Notes: generated by a model not told the origin, from the letters alone. Counted from the first letter of the stretch, positions 9,101 to 16,714 are shown. The stretch: 64,000 nt of DNA from Mesorhizobium denitrificans (GCF_003403035.1 NZ_QURN01000012.1:62001-126000); one strand, 5' to 3'. Made by a program: numbers and translations.

Positions 9101-10786
9101 AAACTCTCGCAGCGCGCCAACGTTATCGCGGACACGTTCTCCGCTGTCGGCAAGCACATCACCGAAACCACCAACGAAGCGGCTCGAACGCTGGGCGACA
9201 ACACGCGCGAACTGAACGAGATTCTGGAATCGCGTTCGTCCGAAATGATCCGCATCCTTGACGATACGGCACGTCCACTCGCCGAACGTTTCACCGCAGG
9301 CGGAAGCGAACTGGAACGCAGCATCGAAGCAGCGGCCGAAAAAGCAACGCAGCGGTTGCGTGCGGAAAACGCTGAGTTTGTCGAGACCTTGGCAGGCCAA
9401 GCCAATCAGGCGCTGGCCGCTGCATCGGACACACGCGCGAAGATCACCCAGGCAGTCGATCAAACCGTTGCCAAGGTTGTGGATTCGAACCGCCAGCTTT
9501 CCGAACTTGCAGGACTGGCCGAACAGAGCCTCGACACGGTTGACCGCCGCCTGAATGAAACAACGCAAGCGTTTGCGGCTTCGACCGAACGCGCCGCGCA
9601 GACCTTTGCCAGCTCGGCGCGCCTGCTGGATTCCAACACAACGCGCCTCACCACCATGACTTCGGAAACGCTGAAGGCCGTGGCGGGAATCGCCAGCCGC
9701 TTTGACGAGCACAGCAAGCTGCTGTCGTCCGCGAGCGATCTCCTCGGCTCGGCGCAGGGCAATCTCGTTACGACGCTCGGCGACCGTCAGAGCGCGCTTG
9801 AAGATCTCGCGGTTGGGCTGGTCAAGAAGTCGGAAGACATCGAAAAGATCATGAGGTCTTTCGAGGGACTGGTGATGAACTCGTTTGCGCAAGCCGAAGG
9901 TCGTGCGCAGGAAACGACCGCAAGTATCCAGAAGTCGCTTTCATCGGTGATCGACGGAGCTACACAGCGGTTCGCGGATGCGACCGACGAACTGCGCAAA
10001 GTTTCTGAAACGATCCGGCACGAGTTGGACGACACGCGCAATGCGTTGAAGAAGGGCATCGTGGACATGCCCGTCGAGGCGCGGGAATCCACAAGTGCAA
10101 TTCGCCGTGCCGTGACGGAACAGATTAACGCATTGAAGGAACTGTCCGCGATTGTCGTGCAGTCGGGTCGGACCATTGATGTCAGCGATCCTGACCGCTC
10201 CGTGATCCGTCGCCCGGTTTCCAATTCCGAGACGCGGTTGGCGGAACGCTTTGCAACACCGAGCGCACCTGAGGAAGTGAAACTGCCGCTGCGTGGCTCC
10301 ATCGTGGATGCGCCTCAGCCAAAGCCACGCGTAGCGCCGGTACCAGCGCCAGCCCCTGCACCGACTCCTGCCCCTGCAGCGCCGGCAGGCGAGGTGAAAA
10401 CCGCACCGCGCGTGGAAGTGATTACACCTGCGCCAGCCGCGCGATTGGACAACACGCTGGGGTCGCTGGCCAAGGATATCGCCAAGTCGATCGATACTGA
10501 GACACTGAGCGAGATCTGGGAACGTCGCGAGGCCGGTCGCGCGCTGGATGTTTCACGCAGGCTCTACACGTTGCGCGGCCAGCAGATTTTTGATGAGGTG
10601 GCTGATAAGTATCGCCGCGACGACGGCTTCCGTACGGCGGTGGATCGTTACTGCGACGACTTCGAGCGGTTGCTGGATCGTGTCAGCCGCACCGAAGGCG
10701 GAAAGCTGAAAGTGCGCAATTACGAGATGTCCGATACCGGCAAGGCATACATCATGCTCGCTCACGCATCGGGTCGCCTGGCGTAG
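3110..10786 (+). CDS. Giant coiled-coil polar growth protein, growth-pole-ring (GPR)/apolipoprotein-like
   Basis: A 2558-residue membrane-anchored protein. Order of parts: a soluble N-terminus (1-115); two membrane helices (about 119-138 and 162-182) with a short loop; a very long helical rod; a Pro/Ala linker around residue 2410 (PAPAPAPTPAPA); and a conserved C-terminal domain of about 110 residues ending HASGRLA. The rod holds two repeat systems: eleven units marked by IDGLV...QVEKLAEGR...RALEADL (about residues 645-1515), and 29-residue units around residues 1716-1950. Two-helix anchor, size and apolipoprotein-like rod match the Agrobacterium GPR protein (about 2100 residues), which forms a ring at the growing pole and organises unipolar growth. 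Older databases call such proteins kinesin-like. The match is from memory of family architecture; function here is inferred. Confidence 0.85.
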   Translation: MAKKTTSSKALDRDVAKQLEQALDKDLANDGLIEQPEAAAASGNLVTLKELEVQISKAADELARAGRGDPATEASAANVNSDSQQTQRPAEFAPANDDRLTDRRSFREHFGRGGSRAPYVIAGLLSVIWLFICYAVAVRTLPSAIWDATRVEEIIQDRSAVFMGALTLIPIMLFWAFAVMVRRAQDMRLAAQSMTELAFRLVDPEASAHGRVQTVGHAVRREVAALNEGIERTLARAVELETLVQTEVNQLERSYTDNEARIRRLVDGLGSEREAVVSHAERVRASIAGAHETLREELSAASDLIRQNILSASENLSSTIKDSGTDMIQRFNENGAEVFTQIDEKFGSLSDRITESGQTIGSMLDSRIANLTQGTVDAAQSLSRVLEERATSMISLLGSATNSLNDEFNKRLHDIENTLTERGQSLIGEFQSRADALDVGTERLNVALEARARQINDTLVERTREIAGSFASGKEDLARLIEENQKRIDSEMSALVQTASAALEQHAEQFIDRLDAGRSRLSRALDQDLEQLAQARAEIDAAAADEMRQLSQSRAQMIEDLHSELGQFDRSRAEFVEEVAGHVARMEESRTATSAALAQDLGKVEESRRLIDLSMGEHSRSLSEGREALSNMLSDDLSQLNEARNAIDESVRGHVSKLGEGRDLLKRALDSDLIRVTESRKELDETFARLVASQSERFEEGRKALTDALQEDLNKLAESRANIDGLVARQVEKLAEGRDILRRALESDLSKVAESRTEVDAMINELVVSQGEKLEEGRRALALALQDDLDKLASARSDIDGLVAGQVSKLSEGRDILKRALQADLEQLSTERDELHGAIQTHLGNLSSHRDEMAKALEQDLQRLASSGKELGEALRTAIASQAEGLEHGRRVLSDALQEDLARLGDDRAALDGMVGRQVERLAEGRNILRRALEADLDKINESHADLGNQVASIVADLGRTFEAGHKVITQTVSSDLARMNESRSELDSQLSGMMAELSRTFEDGRSAIAQTVADDLEKLAESRAAIDSMVAGQVEKLAEGRDLLSRALEADIEKLDQHRVGLDSSLARMLSELNRGFEDGSRLLSDTIESDLAKLAESRVHVDELISGQVHKLSEGRALLTRSLEADLAEFDKRRIDLDDSLKSVVERQKTSFDEGRDALAAALEDDLAKLAESRSSIDGLVSAQVEKLAHGRNILVRALEGDLGKLAQSRKELDDTLSQITVQLNGSFGAGRDALAAAVEEDLQKLADTRMQIDEMVSGQIGKLAEGRNLLVRALETDLKRLTDAKSEFDGGVVNLINSYSDNFTEGRAALSRALEDDLTKLAESRASIDGLVAAQVEKLSEGRNILVRALEADLSRIGNSRDELESLMQRVAVEQEEGLAKGRERLSQALEDDLRKLAESRSDIDGLVAGQVEKLSEGRNILKRALEADLVTLGESRVELDAALVKMLEGHHAVFEERRAQLSRALEGDLEKLAESRVSIDSLVSGQVEKLAEGRNILRRALEADLSAVDAARENLQAALNGHIDGLNQGRNNLSAALESDLQRLDEARTLLDAQAAEHIKVFADRRQEISAALAGDVQQIDASFQRHIDAISDRASAVENALATGVENVRIVLEHSAVRTAGELRDKVLELTAALTSEAGKVFTDADRQIAVRAEETAHSLASRTEEIARAFEDADRRISDRALDSLQGITARAEEAADHIADRAQRIGEVFERADEVIAARADETGRGAQARAAEIERLFDDGDRKLAARAIENASALAQRAIEIVQLFESADGRISERVSSSADALSARADELRAMFERADNLLSSNISAGADQLSARASDVANIFFETEQRIVARTHQTSAELSQKTEDIAKILEQAENRIVSRTGETAAELGTRAGEVARLFDDADRKIADRADALTAALDQRTAQFGELFEQTDSRLVRRTGETAQELERRARNIGDALASAEQRLAQSSDQAVIRISEDVAQAEARLSQAAADVRSSIEQDFATSEAKLSQRANVIADTFSAVGKHITETTNEAARTLGDNTRELNEILESRSSEMIRILDDTARPLAERFTAGGSELERSIEAAAEKATQRLRAENAEFVETLAGQANQALAAASDTRAKITQAVDQTVAKVVDSNRQLSELAGLAEQSLDTVDRRLNETTQAFAASTERAAQTFASSARLLDSNTTRLTTMTSETLKAVAGIASRFDEHSKLLSSASDLLGSAQGNLVTTLGDRQSALEDLAVGLVKKSEDIEKIMRSFEGLVMNSFAQAEGRAQETTASIQKSLSSVIDGATQRFADATDELRKVSETIRHELDDTRNALKKGIVDMPVEARESTSAIRRAVTEQINALKELSAIVVQSGRTIDVSDPDRSVIRRPVSNSETRLAERFATPSAPEEVKLPLRGSIVDAPQPKPRVAPVPAPAPAPTPAPAAPAGEVKTAPRVEVITPAPAARLDNTLGSLAKDIAKSIDTETLSEIWERREAGRALDVSRRLYTLRGQQIFDEVADKYRRDDGFRTAVDRYCDDFERLLDRVSRTEGGKLKVRNYEMSDTGKAYIMLAHASGRLA
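5048..7640 (+). repeat. In-frame 228-bp (76-residue) repeats within the polar growth gene, eleven copies
   Basis: Taking the isoleucine (or Val/Leu) codon of the IDGLV-like motif as the marker, copies start at 5048, 5276, 5504, 5840, 6188, 6416, 6644, 6872, 7100, 7328 and 7556. Eight of the ten intervals are exactly 228 bp. The other two are 336 and 348 bp, which is 228 plus 108 (36 codons) and 228 plus 120 (40 codons). Each 76-residue unit is itself a 36-residue and a 40-residue half, both ending in an EGR...RALExDL segment. Confidence 0.93.
8255..8953 (+). repeat. In-frame 87-bp (29-residue) repeats within the polar growth gene, eight units
   Basis: Units begin at 8255, 8342, 8429, 8516, 8603, 8690, 8777 and 8864, each exactly 87 bp apart, with the register continuing to 8951. 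The consensus is roughly FExADxRIxxRxxExxxxLxxRAxEIxxL. A related 40-residue unit precedes the run at 8135. Confidence 0.93.
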
Positions 10787-10866
10787 GGATTATTTCGCGG
10801 ATCGACTGCCGCGCCGCGTCTCTTCCTTCTGTGAGCGTCGAGCTCAATTCGGGAAAGTCAGCGCTG

Positions 10867-11031
10867 CCCCTCACCTGCCTGCCGGCATCCTCTCCCGCAA
10901 ACGGGGAGAGGCAAGCGGTGGCCAAGCCTCGCGAAATCTCGAACGTCTCCGCGTGTTCAGCGCATGCGTCAAATTTGGCGCACCGTCGAAGTTACCCGCT
11001 CCCCGCTTACGGGGGTGGGTAAGGGTGAGGG
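10867..11031. repeat. Intergenic palindromic repeat element
   Basis: The 334-bp gap between the polar growth gene and the Mla operon holds no gene. It contains a composite palindrome: outer arms CCCCTCACC (10867-10875) and GGTGAGGG (about 11024-11031), an inner hairpin CTCTCCC...GGGAGAG (10890-10910), and a second hairpin TTACCC...GGGTAA (10992-11022) with CCCC/GGGG inside it. This looks like the short repeated elements scattered between genes in Mesorhizobium-like genomes. It separates convergent genes and could also act as a terminator. Confidence 0.6.
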
Positions 11032-11120
11032 CAAAATAAGCGCCACAGGCAAACAACCAGCTGAGACGCAGAGCCGAATACCTGCACTGTATCGAGCGCA
11101 AAAATCCGCTTACGACCTGC

Positions 11121-11720
11121 TCAAATAATCGAAGCGGTCCAGCTCACAATGTCGGTAGCTGCTTTGCCAAATGCAGCGTCGAGCGCATCTACATAAGCAT
11201 TGTTGCCCGAACCGCTGACAAAGGCATCGGCCTCGAACACGCGGGCGGCGCGGACAACGCCGTTGCGATCATTAAGGATACGGACGAACAACGTCACATG
11301 CGCGCGCTGCTGCCCATCGAGCCGAATGTTGAAGGCGCGGATTTCCGTGACGACCTGATAGTCGATTGCAAGGCCCTCGCCCGGCTTGCCAACGCCAGCG
11401 AACTGGCCGGACTTCTGAAACGTCTCAGCGAGGCGCGCCTGAATGACCTTGGGCAGGCGATCCGCCCATTGCGCACCTGAGAGATATTCAATCGATCCCG
11501 CCTGTGGCTTGATGACAATGTTCTGGCTATCGAGCGCTTTCAGCGCCGATGGCTCGGTGATGAGAATTTGCACACCACGGCGCGCCTTGCCCTTGTCTGC
11601 GCCCGGAGCCGTCAGCTCATAGGTGTCCAGCGGCTTGGCCTTGCCGCCAAGCAAAGCGCAACCCGAAACAGAGAGGGAAAGCGCGACAGCGGTCGCAATC
11701 GCTCGGATCGAAACTCTCAT
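11121..11720 (-). CDS. ABC-type transport auxiliary lipoprotein of the Mla/Pqi type
   Basis: A 199-residue lipoprotein with a signal peptide and lipobox VSGC (lipidated Cys21), followed by an ABC_trans_aux (PqiC-like) domain with the typical LDTYELTAP opening. It should sit in the periplasmic leaflet of the outer membrane and receive or release phospholipid handled by the MCE protein. It is the last gene of the reverse-strand mlaE-mlaF-mlaD unit, 64 bp after mlaD. In this group of alphaproteobacteria it appears to take the place of the soluble MlaC and of MlaA, neither of which is encoded here. That replacement is inference from gene order. Confidence 0.87.
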   Translation of the reverse strand: MRVSIRAIATAVALSLSVSGCALLGGKAKPLDTYELTAPGADKGKARRGVQILITEPSALKALDSQNIVIKPQAGSIEYLSGAQWADRLPKVIQARLAETFQKSGQFAGVGKPGEGLAIDYQVVTEIRAFNIRLDGQQRAHVTLFVRILNDRNGVVRAARVFEADAFVSGSGNNAYVDALDAAFGKAATDIVSWTASII

Positions 11721-11784
11721 CCCTTACCAAATCCCACCTAACGCTGCCCCACTTGAACACGGCGCCCTCTACGCCGCACGCGCA

Positions 11785-12870
11785 TCATCGACGCGCTCTA
11801 CCATCATAACGTCTGACTTCGCCATCGCCACCGCCAAGAATGCGCTGCGGATTGCGCTCAAGATCGGTAATAGCTCCCTCGATACGATTAACCGACCGGC
11901 GAGCATCATTGATGAGTGCTTCGGCATCACGCAACCCCTGCCCCGAGAATCGAGCCAATCCATCGGTGATCGTCCCCAACTTCGAGTTGAGCGTGTCCGC
12001 AACCTGCCGATATGCCTTCAGCGTGTCGTTGATTTGAACCATAACGCCCTGCGCGTCACCAGATCCGAGCAGATTGTCGACCTTGGTCACTACCGTGTCG
12101 AACTTCTTGCCAGTCTCGGTCAGGTTCTTGGTGAAGATGTCAACATTGGTCACGACATCCGAAACCTTGTTCTTGTCGATTGCCTTGACGATTTCTTCCG
12201 CCGCCTTGAGCGTGCCATCCAGCTTTTGCGAAACGCCGGAGAGTTCGTCGGCAAGGTTGGAAACGCTGCCGAGGAATTTATCTACGCCATCCGAATTGTT
12301 CGCCAGCGCATCCGAGAACTTGCGCGCGTTCTCTGCGGTTTTCTGGAGTTCAGGGCGAACGTCTTTGGTGAAGCCCTCAAGCTCGACCAGAACCTTGTCT
12401 GTCCGGGTCAAAATCTCCTGGGCGGTTTGCAGCAGACTTGTAACAGCCGACGGGCTCGCGGTGACTTCAGGCACCTTGTTCTGCTCATCAGCCTCGGTAA
12501 ACAGATTCGGCTCCTGCAGGCTGCCACCCTTCATTTCAATGTTTGCAGTACCGGTCAGGCCAGCCAGACCGATGACGGCTTGCGTGGAGCGTGTAACCGG
12601 GGTCCGCCGGTCAACCATCGCATCGGCGATAGCAGCCGAAGGATTTGCGCGATCGATATAGACGGTCTGCACCTCACCCACGCGCACACCGTTGAACAGC
12701 ACGACACTGCCGCGCCCCAGACCCGACGCCGAGCCAGGAATGCGGAAGCGCAGCAAAGTCAGTTCGCCCTTGTCGCTGACTGCGGCGGTCCAATAGACGA
12801 ACAGAAACGCGCCGAGCACGGCAAGGACCGTGAACAAGCCGACGATTACGTAATTTGCTCTGGTTTCCAT
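11785..12870 (-). CDS. mlaD: MCE-family lipid-binding protein (MlaD)
   Basis: Periplasmic substrate-binding part of an Mla-type phospholipid transporter. The 361 residues comprise one N-terminal membrane helix (about residues 8-27), an MCE domain (about 38-115, with VRVGEVQTVYID and LAGLTGTANIEMKGG), and a long helical C-terminal region (about 145-340) that in MCE proteins assembles into a tube or needle. It is longer than E. coli MlaD (about 180 residues) and closer to the alphaproteobacterial single-MCE form. It lies 7 bp downstream of mlaF. Confidence 0.93.
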   Translation of the reverse strand: METRANYVIVGLFTVLAVLGAFLFVYWTAAVSDKGELTLLRFRIPGSASGLGRGSVVLFNGVRVGEVQTVYIDRANPSAAIADAMVDRRTPVTRSTQAVIGLAGLTGTANIEMKGGSLQEPNLFTEADEQNKVPEVTASPSAVTSLLQTAQEILTRTDKVLVELEGFTKDVRPELQKTAENARKFSDALANNSDGVDKFLGSVSNLADELSGVSQKLDGTLKAAEEIVKAIDKNKVSDVVTNVDIFTKNLTETGKKFDTVVTKVDNLLGSGDAQGVMVQINDTLKAYRQVADTLNSKLGTITDGLARFSGQGLRDAEALINDARRSVNRIEGAITDLERNPQRILGGGDGEVRRYDGRARR

Positions 12871-12877
12871 GGAAAAT

Positions 12878-13693
12878 CTAAGCTCTGTGACGCAAGTCGA
12901 GATGCCGCGCTCGCTTGCCTCTGAAATAGGATTTCACCCACGGCTCCTCGCTTTTCAGCATGTCTTCTATGGTTCCCTGAATGAGGACACGCTTATCGCC
13001 GAGGACTGCGATACGGTCGCAGGCCGTGAAAAGACTATCGAGGTCATGCGTGACCATATAAACGGTCAAGCCGAGCGTGTCGCGCAGCTTTATGACAAGC
13101 TCGTCGAACTCTGCTGCACCGATTGGGTCCAGGCCAGATGTCGGCTCATCAAGAAAGACAAGGTCGGGATCGAGCGCGAGCGCACGCGCAAGGGCGGCGC
13201 GCTTGATCATGCCGCCGGAAAGCTCAGACGGGAATTTCGGCCCAGCATCGCGCGGCAAGCCAACAAGCTCAATTTTGAGCATTGCAAGCTCGTCCATCAG
13301 CTTCTTTGGGAGGTCCAGATATTCCCGCATCGGAACCTGAACGTTTTCGAGCACGGTAAGTGCCGAAAAAAGCGCGCCGTGCTGAAAAAGCACCCCCATG
13401 CGCATGTCGATTGCCATTTTTTCTTCCGGCGTGGCCTTATCGACGTCGATGCCGAACACTTTAACGGTGCCCGCCTGCTTGCGGTTCAAGCCGAGAATAG
13501 TACGCATCAGCACAGATTTGCCCGTGCCCGAACCGCCGACGAAACCCAGAATTTCGCCGCGATAGATTTCGAGATTCAAGTTTTTCAGGACTACCTTCGA
13601 GCCGAACGCAACGGTGATGTCATGCGCGGTCAGAATAATCTCATGATCGTGCCGTTCTTCTGAAATTTCTTGCGCTTCTGCTGTGTCTGCCAT
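12878..13693 (-). CDS. mlaF: Lipid ABC transporter ATP-binding protein (MlaF)
   Basis: Cytoplasmic ATPase driving the Mla transporter; 271 residues. Walker A GGSGTGKS (53-60), Q-loop glutamine (Gln104 in LFQHGALF), signature LSGGM (158-162) and Walker B with D-loop (LVFLDEPTSGLDP, 178-190) are all intact. The PTSGLDPIGAAEFDELI stretch is characteristic of MlaF rather than of other ABC ATPases. It lies 8 bp after the permease gene and 7 bp before mlaD, so the three genes are one transcript. Confidence 0.95.
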   Translation of the reverse strand: MADTAEAQEISEERHDHEIILTAHDITVAFGSKVVLKNLNLEIYRGEILGFVGGSGTGKSVLMRTILGLNRKQAGTVKVFGIDVDKATPEEKMAIDMRMGVLFQHGALFSALTVLENVQVPMREYLDLPKKLMDELAMLKIELVGLPRDAGPKFPSELSGGMIKRAALARALALDPDLVFLDEPTSGLDPIGAAEFDELVIKLRDTLGLTVYMVTHDLDSLFTACDRIAVLGDKRVLIQGTIEDMLKSEEPWVKSYFRGKRARHLDLRHRA

Positions 13694-13701
13694 GGTTCGC
13701 C

Positions 13702-14877
13702 CTAGAAGTTGATAGTGGCGAAGAACATGGCGAACAAGCCGTCCATGATGACAACGACAAAAATGGATTTCACGACCGAACTCGTAACCTGACGGCCAAG
13801 CGACTCCGCGCTGCCGCCCACCTTCAAGCCCTCGACCGAAGCAAGAATGCCGATGATGATCGCCATGAACGGCGCTTTGACCAGACCGACCGCGATGGTT
13901 GACACATCGATTGCAGAACGCAGCCTGTCGATAAACGCTGTGGGCGGAATGTCTACATAGGCCCAGCCGACGAATATCGCGCCTGCAAGTGCCGCGAAAT
14001 TCGCGATGATGGTGAGCAAAGGCAGCGAAATAACCAGCGCGACAAGGCGCGGAAAAACAAGCACGCCAACCGGATTAAGGCCGATGACGGTGAGTGCATC
14101 GACCTCCTCGCGCATTTTCATGGAACCGATTTCGGCAGTGATAGCGCTGCCGGATCGACCGGCAACCATGATCGCAGTCATGAGCACGCCGAGTTCGCGC
14201 AGAACCAGAATGCCGACCAGATCGACCACGAAAATGTCAGCACCGAAATAGCGCAACTGGAACGCGCCCTGCTGCGCGATGATCGCGCCAACGATGGCCG
14301 ACATGAGCACGACAACGGGGATGGCGCCGACCCCCATGCGGTCAATCTGGTGAACAATGGCGGTGAAGTTGATCGACTGGCCGCGACCGGCCTTCATCTG
14401 CCCGCCACGAATGGTCGCGCCGAGAATATAAAGCGAGGCGGTGACATCGTCGCGCACGCTGTAAACAGAGCGCCCTATGCTCTCCAGCAAGCGGATCAAG
14501 ACGAAAGGCTTTGGTTCCGGCTTGGTGTCGTCTTTCGATTCCGCGGCAGGCTCGACAGCATCCAGCAGGATGGTGTCATCCTTGTTAGCGCCCGAAATGG
14601 AAACCTCTATCTTGCGTTCGCGAAACGCTTGCGTGAAACGATCCACGATCCACGCGCCTGCCGTATCGATGCGGCCAATGCTGGATATGTCGACCTCCAC
14701 CCGCTCCACACCCTTGGTGGATTGAAGTGCGCGCATCTGGTCGTCCACCTTGCCGACGCGGCGAGTGGACCAGATTCCCGTCAGTTGAACCGAAAGCACG
14801 CCGCCCTCCTGCTGGGAGGCAACGACCGGCCCGTCCTCTGGGCGACCGGGAGCGTTTGTGCGGCGTTTGGTCAACAT
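13702..14877 (-). CDS. mlaE: MlaE-family permease with N-terminal STAS-like domain
   Basis: Inner-membrane permease of the lipid transporter; 391 residues from the ATG at 14877, preceded by AAGAGGTGG at good spacing. The open frame extends 12 codons further up, but without a ribosome site. Residues about 25-125 form a STAS-like domain (VDISSIGRIDTAG, IVDRF) fused to the MlaE channel domain with its hydrophobic helices and the conserved ELGVLMTAIMVAGRSGSAI and EVDALTVIGLNP motifs. In E. coli the STAS domain is the separate protein MlaB, so this fusion explains why no mlaB is present. First gene of the mlaE-F-D-lipoprotein operon. Confidence 0.94.
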   Translation of the reverse strand: MLTKRRTNAPGRPEDGPVVASQQEGGVLSVQLTGIWSTRRVGKVDDQMRALQSTKGVERVEVDISSIGRIDTAGAWIVDRFTQAFRERKIEVSISGANKDDTILLDAVEPAAESKDDTKPEPKPFVLIRLLESIGRSVYSVRDDVTASLYILGATIRGGQMKAGRGQSINFTAIVHQIDRMGVGAIPVVVLMSAIVGAIIAQQGAFQLRYFGADIFVVDLVGILVLRELGVLMTAIMVAGRSGSAITAEIGSMKMREEVDALTVIGLNPVGVLVFPRLVALVISLPLLTIIANFAALAGAIFVGWAYVDIPPTAFIDRLRSAIDVSTIAVGLVKAPFMAIIIGILASVEGLKVGGSAESLGRQVTSSVVKSIFVVVIMDGLFAMFFATINF

Positions 14878-14954
14878 CGCCCACCTCTTACCGGCACGAC
14901 AGCGGCATGTCACTTTGCTGCCTGGTCAACAGGCGATTCGCAGAGTGCAAATTC

Positions 14955-15938
14955 ATGGGGCGTGTCCTTTCCGTCACTGGTGAAACCTTCCCGATTGCGG
15001 GCGCTTTCACGATTTCGCGCGGCTCCAAGACCGAAGCGGAGGTTTTGGTCTGCACCATCGCAGAAACGGGAAAAGAAGGTCGGGGCGAATGCGTTCCATA
15101 CAAGCGATATGGCGAAACGCTCGAATCAGTAAGCAATCAGATCGAGGCGATTGGCGCAGCTATCGCACGGGGGCTGACGCGAACGGAATTGCTGGACGCG
15201 ATGCCTGCCGGCGGCGCACGCAACGCGGTTGACTGTGCGCTGTGGGATCTGGAGGCCAAGATTTCAGGCAAGAGCGTGGTGGCCATGCTCGGCGGGGCTG
15301 CACCGCAGCCTTTGATAACTGCCTATACGCTTTCGCTCGGAAGCCCGGAGAGCATGGCCGAACAGGCGCGCAAGAATGCGGGGCGACCTTTGCTGAAGAT
15401 CAAGCTTGGCACCGACGATGACGCATCGCGGCTTCGCGCCGTCGCCACTGCGGCGCCAAACTCCAAACTGATCGTAGATGCCAACGAAGGTTGGACCGAC
15501 GACAATCTGGAAAAGCATCTGACGATTGCCGCCGAATGTGGCGTGGTGCTGATTGAGCAACCCTTGCCCGCTGGCAAGGATTCCAAGCTGGCGAAGGTGG
15601 CGCATGTTGTGCCGATCTGCGCGGATGAAAGCGTGCATGTGGCTGCAGATCTCGAAAGCCTGCGCGGCCTTTATGACGCGGTGAATATCAAGCTCGACAA
15701 AGCGGGCGGGCTGACCGAAGCGCTTAGATTGCGTGACGCGGCGCGCGCGGACGGCTTTGGCATCATGGTTGGCTGCATGGTTGGCTCATCGCTGGCGATG
15801 GCGCCTGCGGTTTTACTCGCGCAGGGCGCGGATTATGTCGATCTGGACGGCCCGCTGCTGCTTGCGCGTGACCGCACACCCGCGCTGCGATACGATGGCT
15901 CAACCGTTTCGCCACCAGAACCCACGCTGTGGGGCTGA
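14955..15938 (+). CDS. dgcA: Enolase-superfamily dipeptide epimerase / N-acetyl-D-glutamate racemase
   Basis: A 327-residue enzyme of the L-Ala-D/L-Glu epimerase group, part of which has been renamed DgcA (N-acetyl-D-glutamate racemase, D-glutamate catabolism). The capping domain opens with IAGAFTISRGSKTEAE and GRGECVPYKRYGET. The barrel carries the KIK lysine pair (LLKIKLG), metal ligands in IVDANEGW, LIEQPLP and PICADES, and the second catalytic lysine in VNIKLDKAGG. It could recycle murein peptides or use D-glutamate; no dgcN partner lies beside it, so the substrate is open. An SDR gene follows after 14 bp. It is divergent from mlaE across 77 bp. The start matches the family N-terminus, although its ribosome site is weak. 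Confidence 0.85.
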   Translation: MGRVLSVTGETFPIAGAFTISRGSKTEAEVLVCTIAETGKEGRGECVPYKRYGETLESVSNQIEAIGAAIARGLTRTELLDAMPAGGARNAVDCALWDLEAKISGKSVVAMLGGAAPQPLITAYTLSLGSPESMAEQARKNAGRPLLKIKLGTDDDASRLRAVATAAPNSKLIVDANEGWTDDNLEKHLTIAAECGVVLIEQPLPAGKDSKLAKVAHVVPICADESVHVAADLESLRGLYDAVNIKLDKAGGLTEALRLRDAARADGFGIMVGCMVGSSLAMAPAVLLAQGADYVDLDGPLLLARDRTPALRYDGSTVSPPEPTLWG

Positions 15939-15952
15939 AGGAAGGATTTCAC

Positions 15953-16714
15953 ATGGACCTGGGAATTCGTGGCCGCAAGGCCATCGTTTGCGCATCCAGC
16001 AAGGGATTGGGCAAAGGCTGCGCGATAGCGCTGGCCGAAGCTGGCTGCGACCTTGCAGTGAACGGACGCAATGCGCTGGTTCTAGCCGAAACAGCGAAGC
16101 AATTGCGTGATTTCGGCGTTTCCGTCACGGAGATTGTAGGCGACGTTTCCGATCATGGCTGTCAGCGCGAACTGCTGGGCGTATTCGCGGAACCGGACAT
16201 TCTGGTGAACAATAATGGCGGACCGCCGCGTCGCGATTTTCGCGAACTCGACCGTGACGCAATTCTTGCGGGCGTGACGCAAAACATGGTGACGCCGATA
16301 GAACTTACCAAAGCCGTGCTGGACGGCATGGCTGCGCGCGGGTTTGGCCGCATCGTCAACATCACGTCGCTCTCCGTTTATGTGCCGATACCGGGGCTCG
16401 ATCTTTCCTCGGGCGCGCGGGCCGGGCTGACATCGTTTATGGCTGGCGTTGCACGCACAGTGGCGTCGCGCAATGTCACGATCAACAATCTGCTGCCAGG
16501 CAAGCTCGATACGGATCGCCTGCGCGGTGCTTTCAAAGCGGACGTTGATGAGGCCGAACAGAAGGTGCGGCTGGCTGCAGACATACCGGCGAAAAGGCTC
16601 GGCACGGCGGAGGAATTCGGCAAGATTTGCGCGTTTTTGTGCTCAGCGCACGCCGGATATCTGACCGGACAAAACATTCCGGTTGATGGAGGCTTATATA
16701 TCAGCGCATTTTAG
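15953..16714 (+). CDS. Atypical short-chain dehydrogenase/reductase lacking YxxxK
   Basis: A 253-residue SDR-fold protein from the ATG at 15953, which follows AAGGAAGGA. The cofactor-binding loop reads CASSKGLGKG, the central motif VNNNGGPP replaces NNAG, and the C-terminus VDGGLYISAF is classical. At the catalytic site, ITSLSVYVPIPGL is followed by DLSSGARAGLTSF: the usual YxxxK is SxxxR. A clade of FabG-like proteins shows this loss, so it is probably not a sequencing error. Some other chemistry, or a non-catalytic role, is likely. It is coupled (14 bp) to the racemase gene, suggesting a joint function. Confidence 0.85.
   Translation: MDLGIRGRKAIVCASSKGLGKGCAIALAEAGCDLAVNGRNALVLAETAKQLRDFGVSVTEIVGDVSDHGCQRELLGVFAEPDILVNNNGGPPRRDFRELDRDAILAGVTQNMVTPIELTKAVLDGMAARGFGRIVNITSLSVYVPIPGLDLSSGARAGLTSFMAGVARTVASRNVTINNLLPGKLDTDRLRGAFKADVDEAEQKVRLAADIPAKRLGTAEEFGKICAFLCSAHAGYLTGQNIPVDGGLYISAF

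Noticed and set aside
7136-9892. Open frame of 918 codons on the strand opposite the polar growth gene (and a 564-codon one at 3332-5026)
   Set aside because: The repeats use GC-rich codons in a fixed register, which leaves antisense frames open. The translations are low-complexity Arg/Ala/Cys-rich with no family motif, while the forward protein is conserved in architecture.
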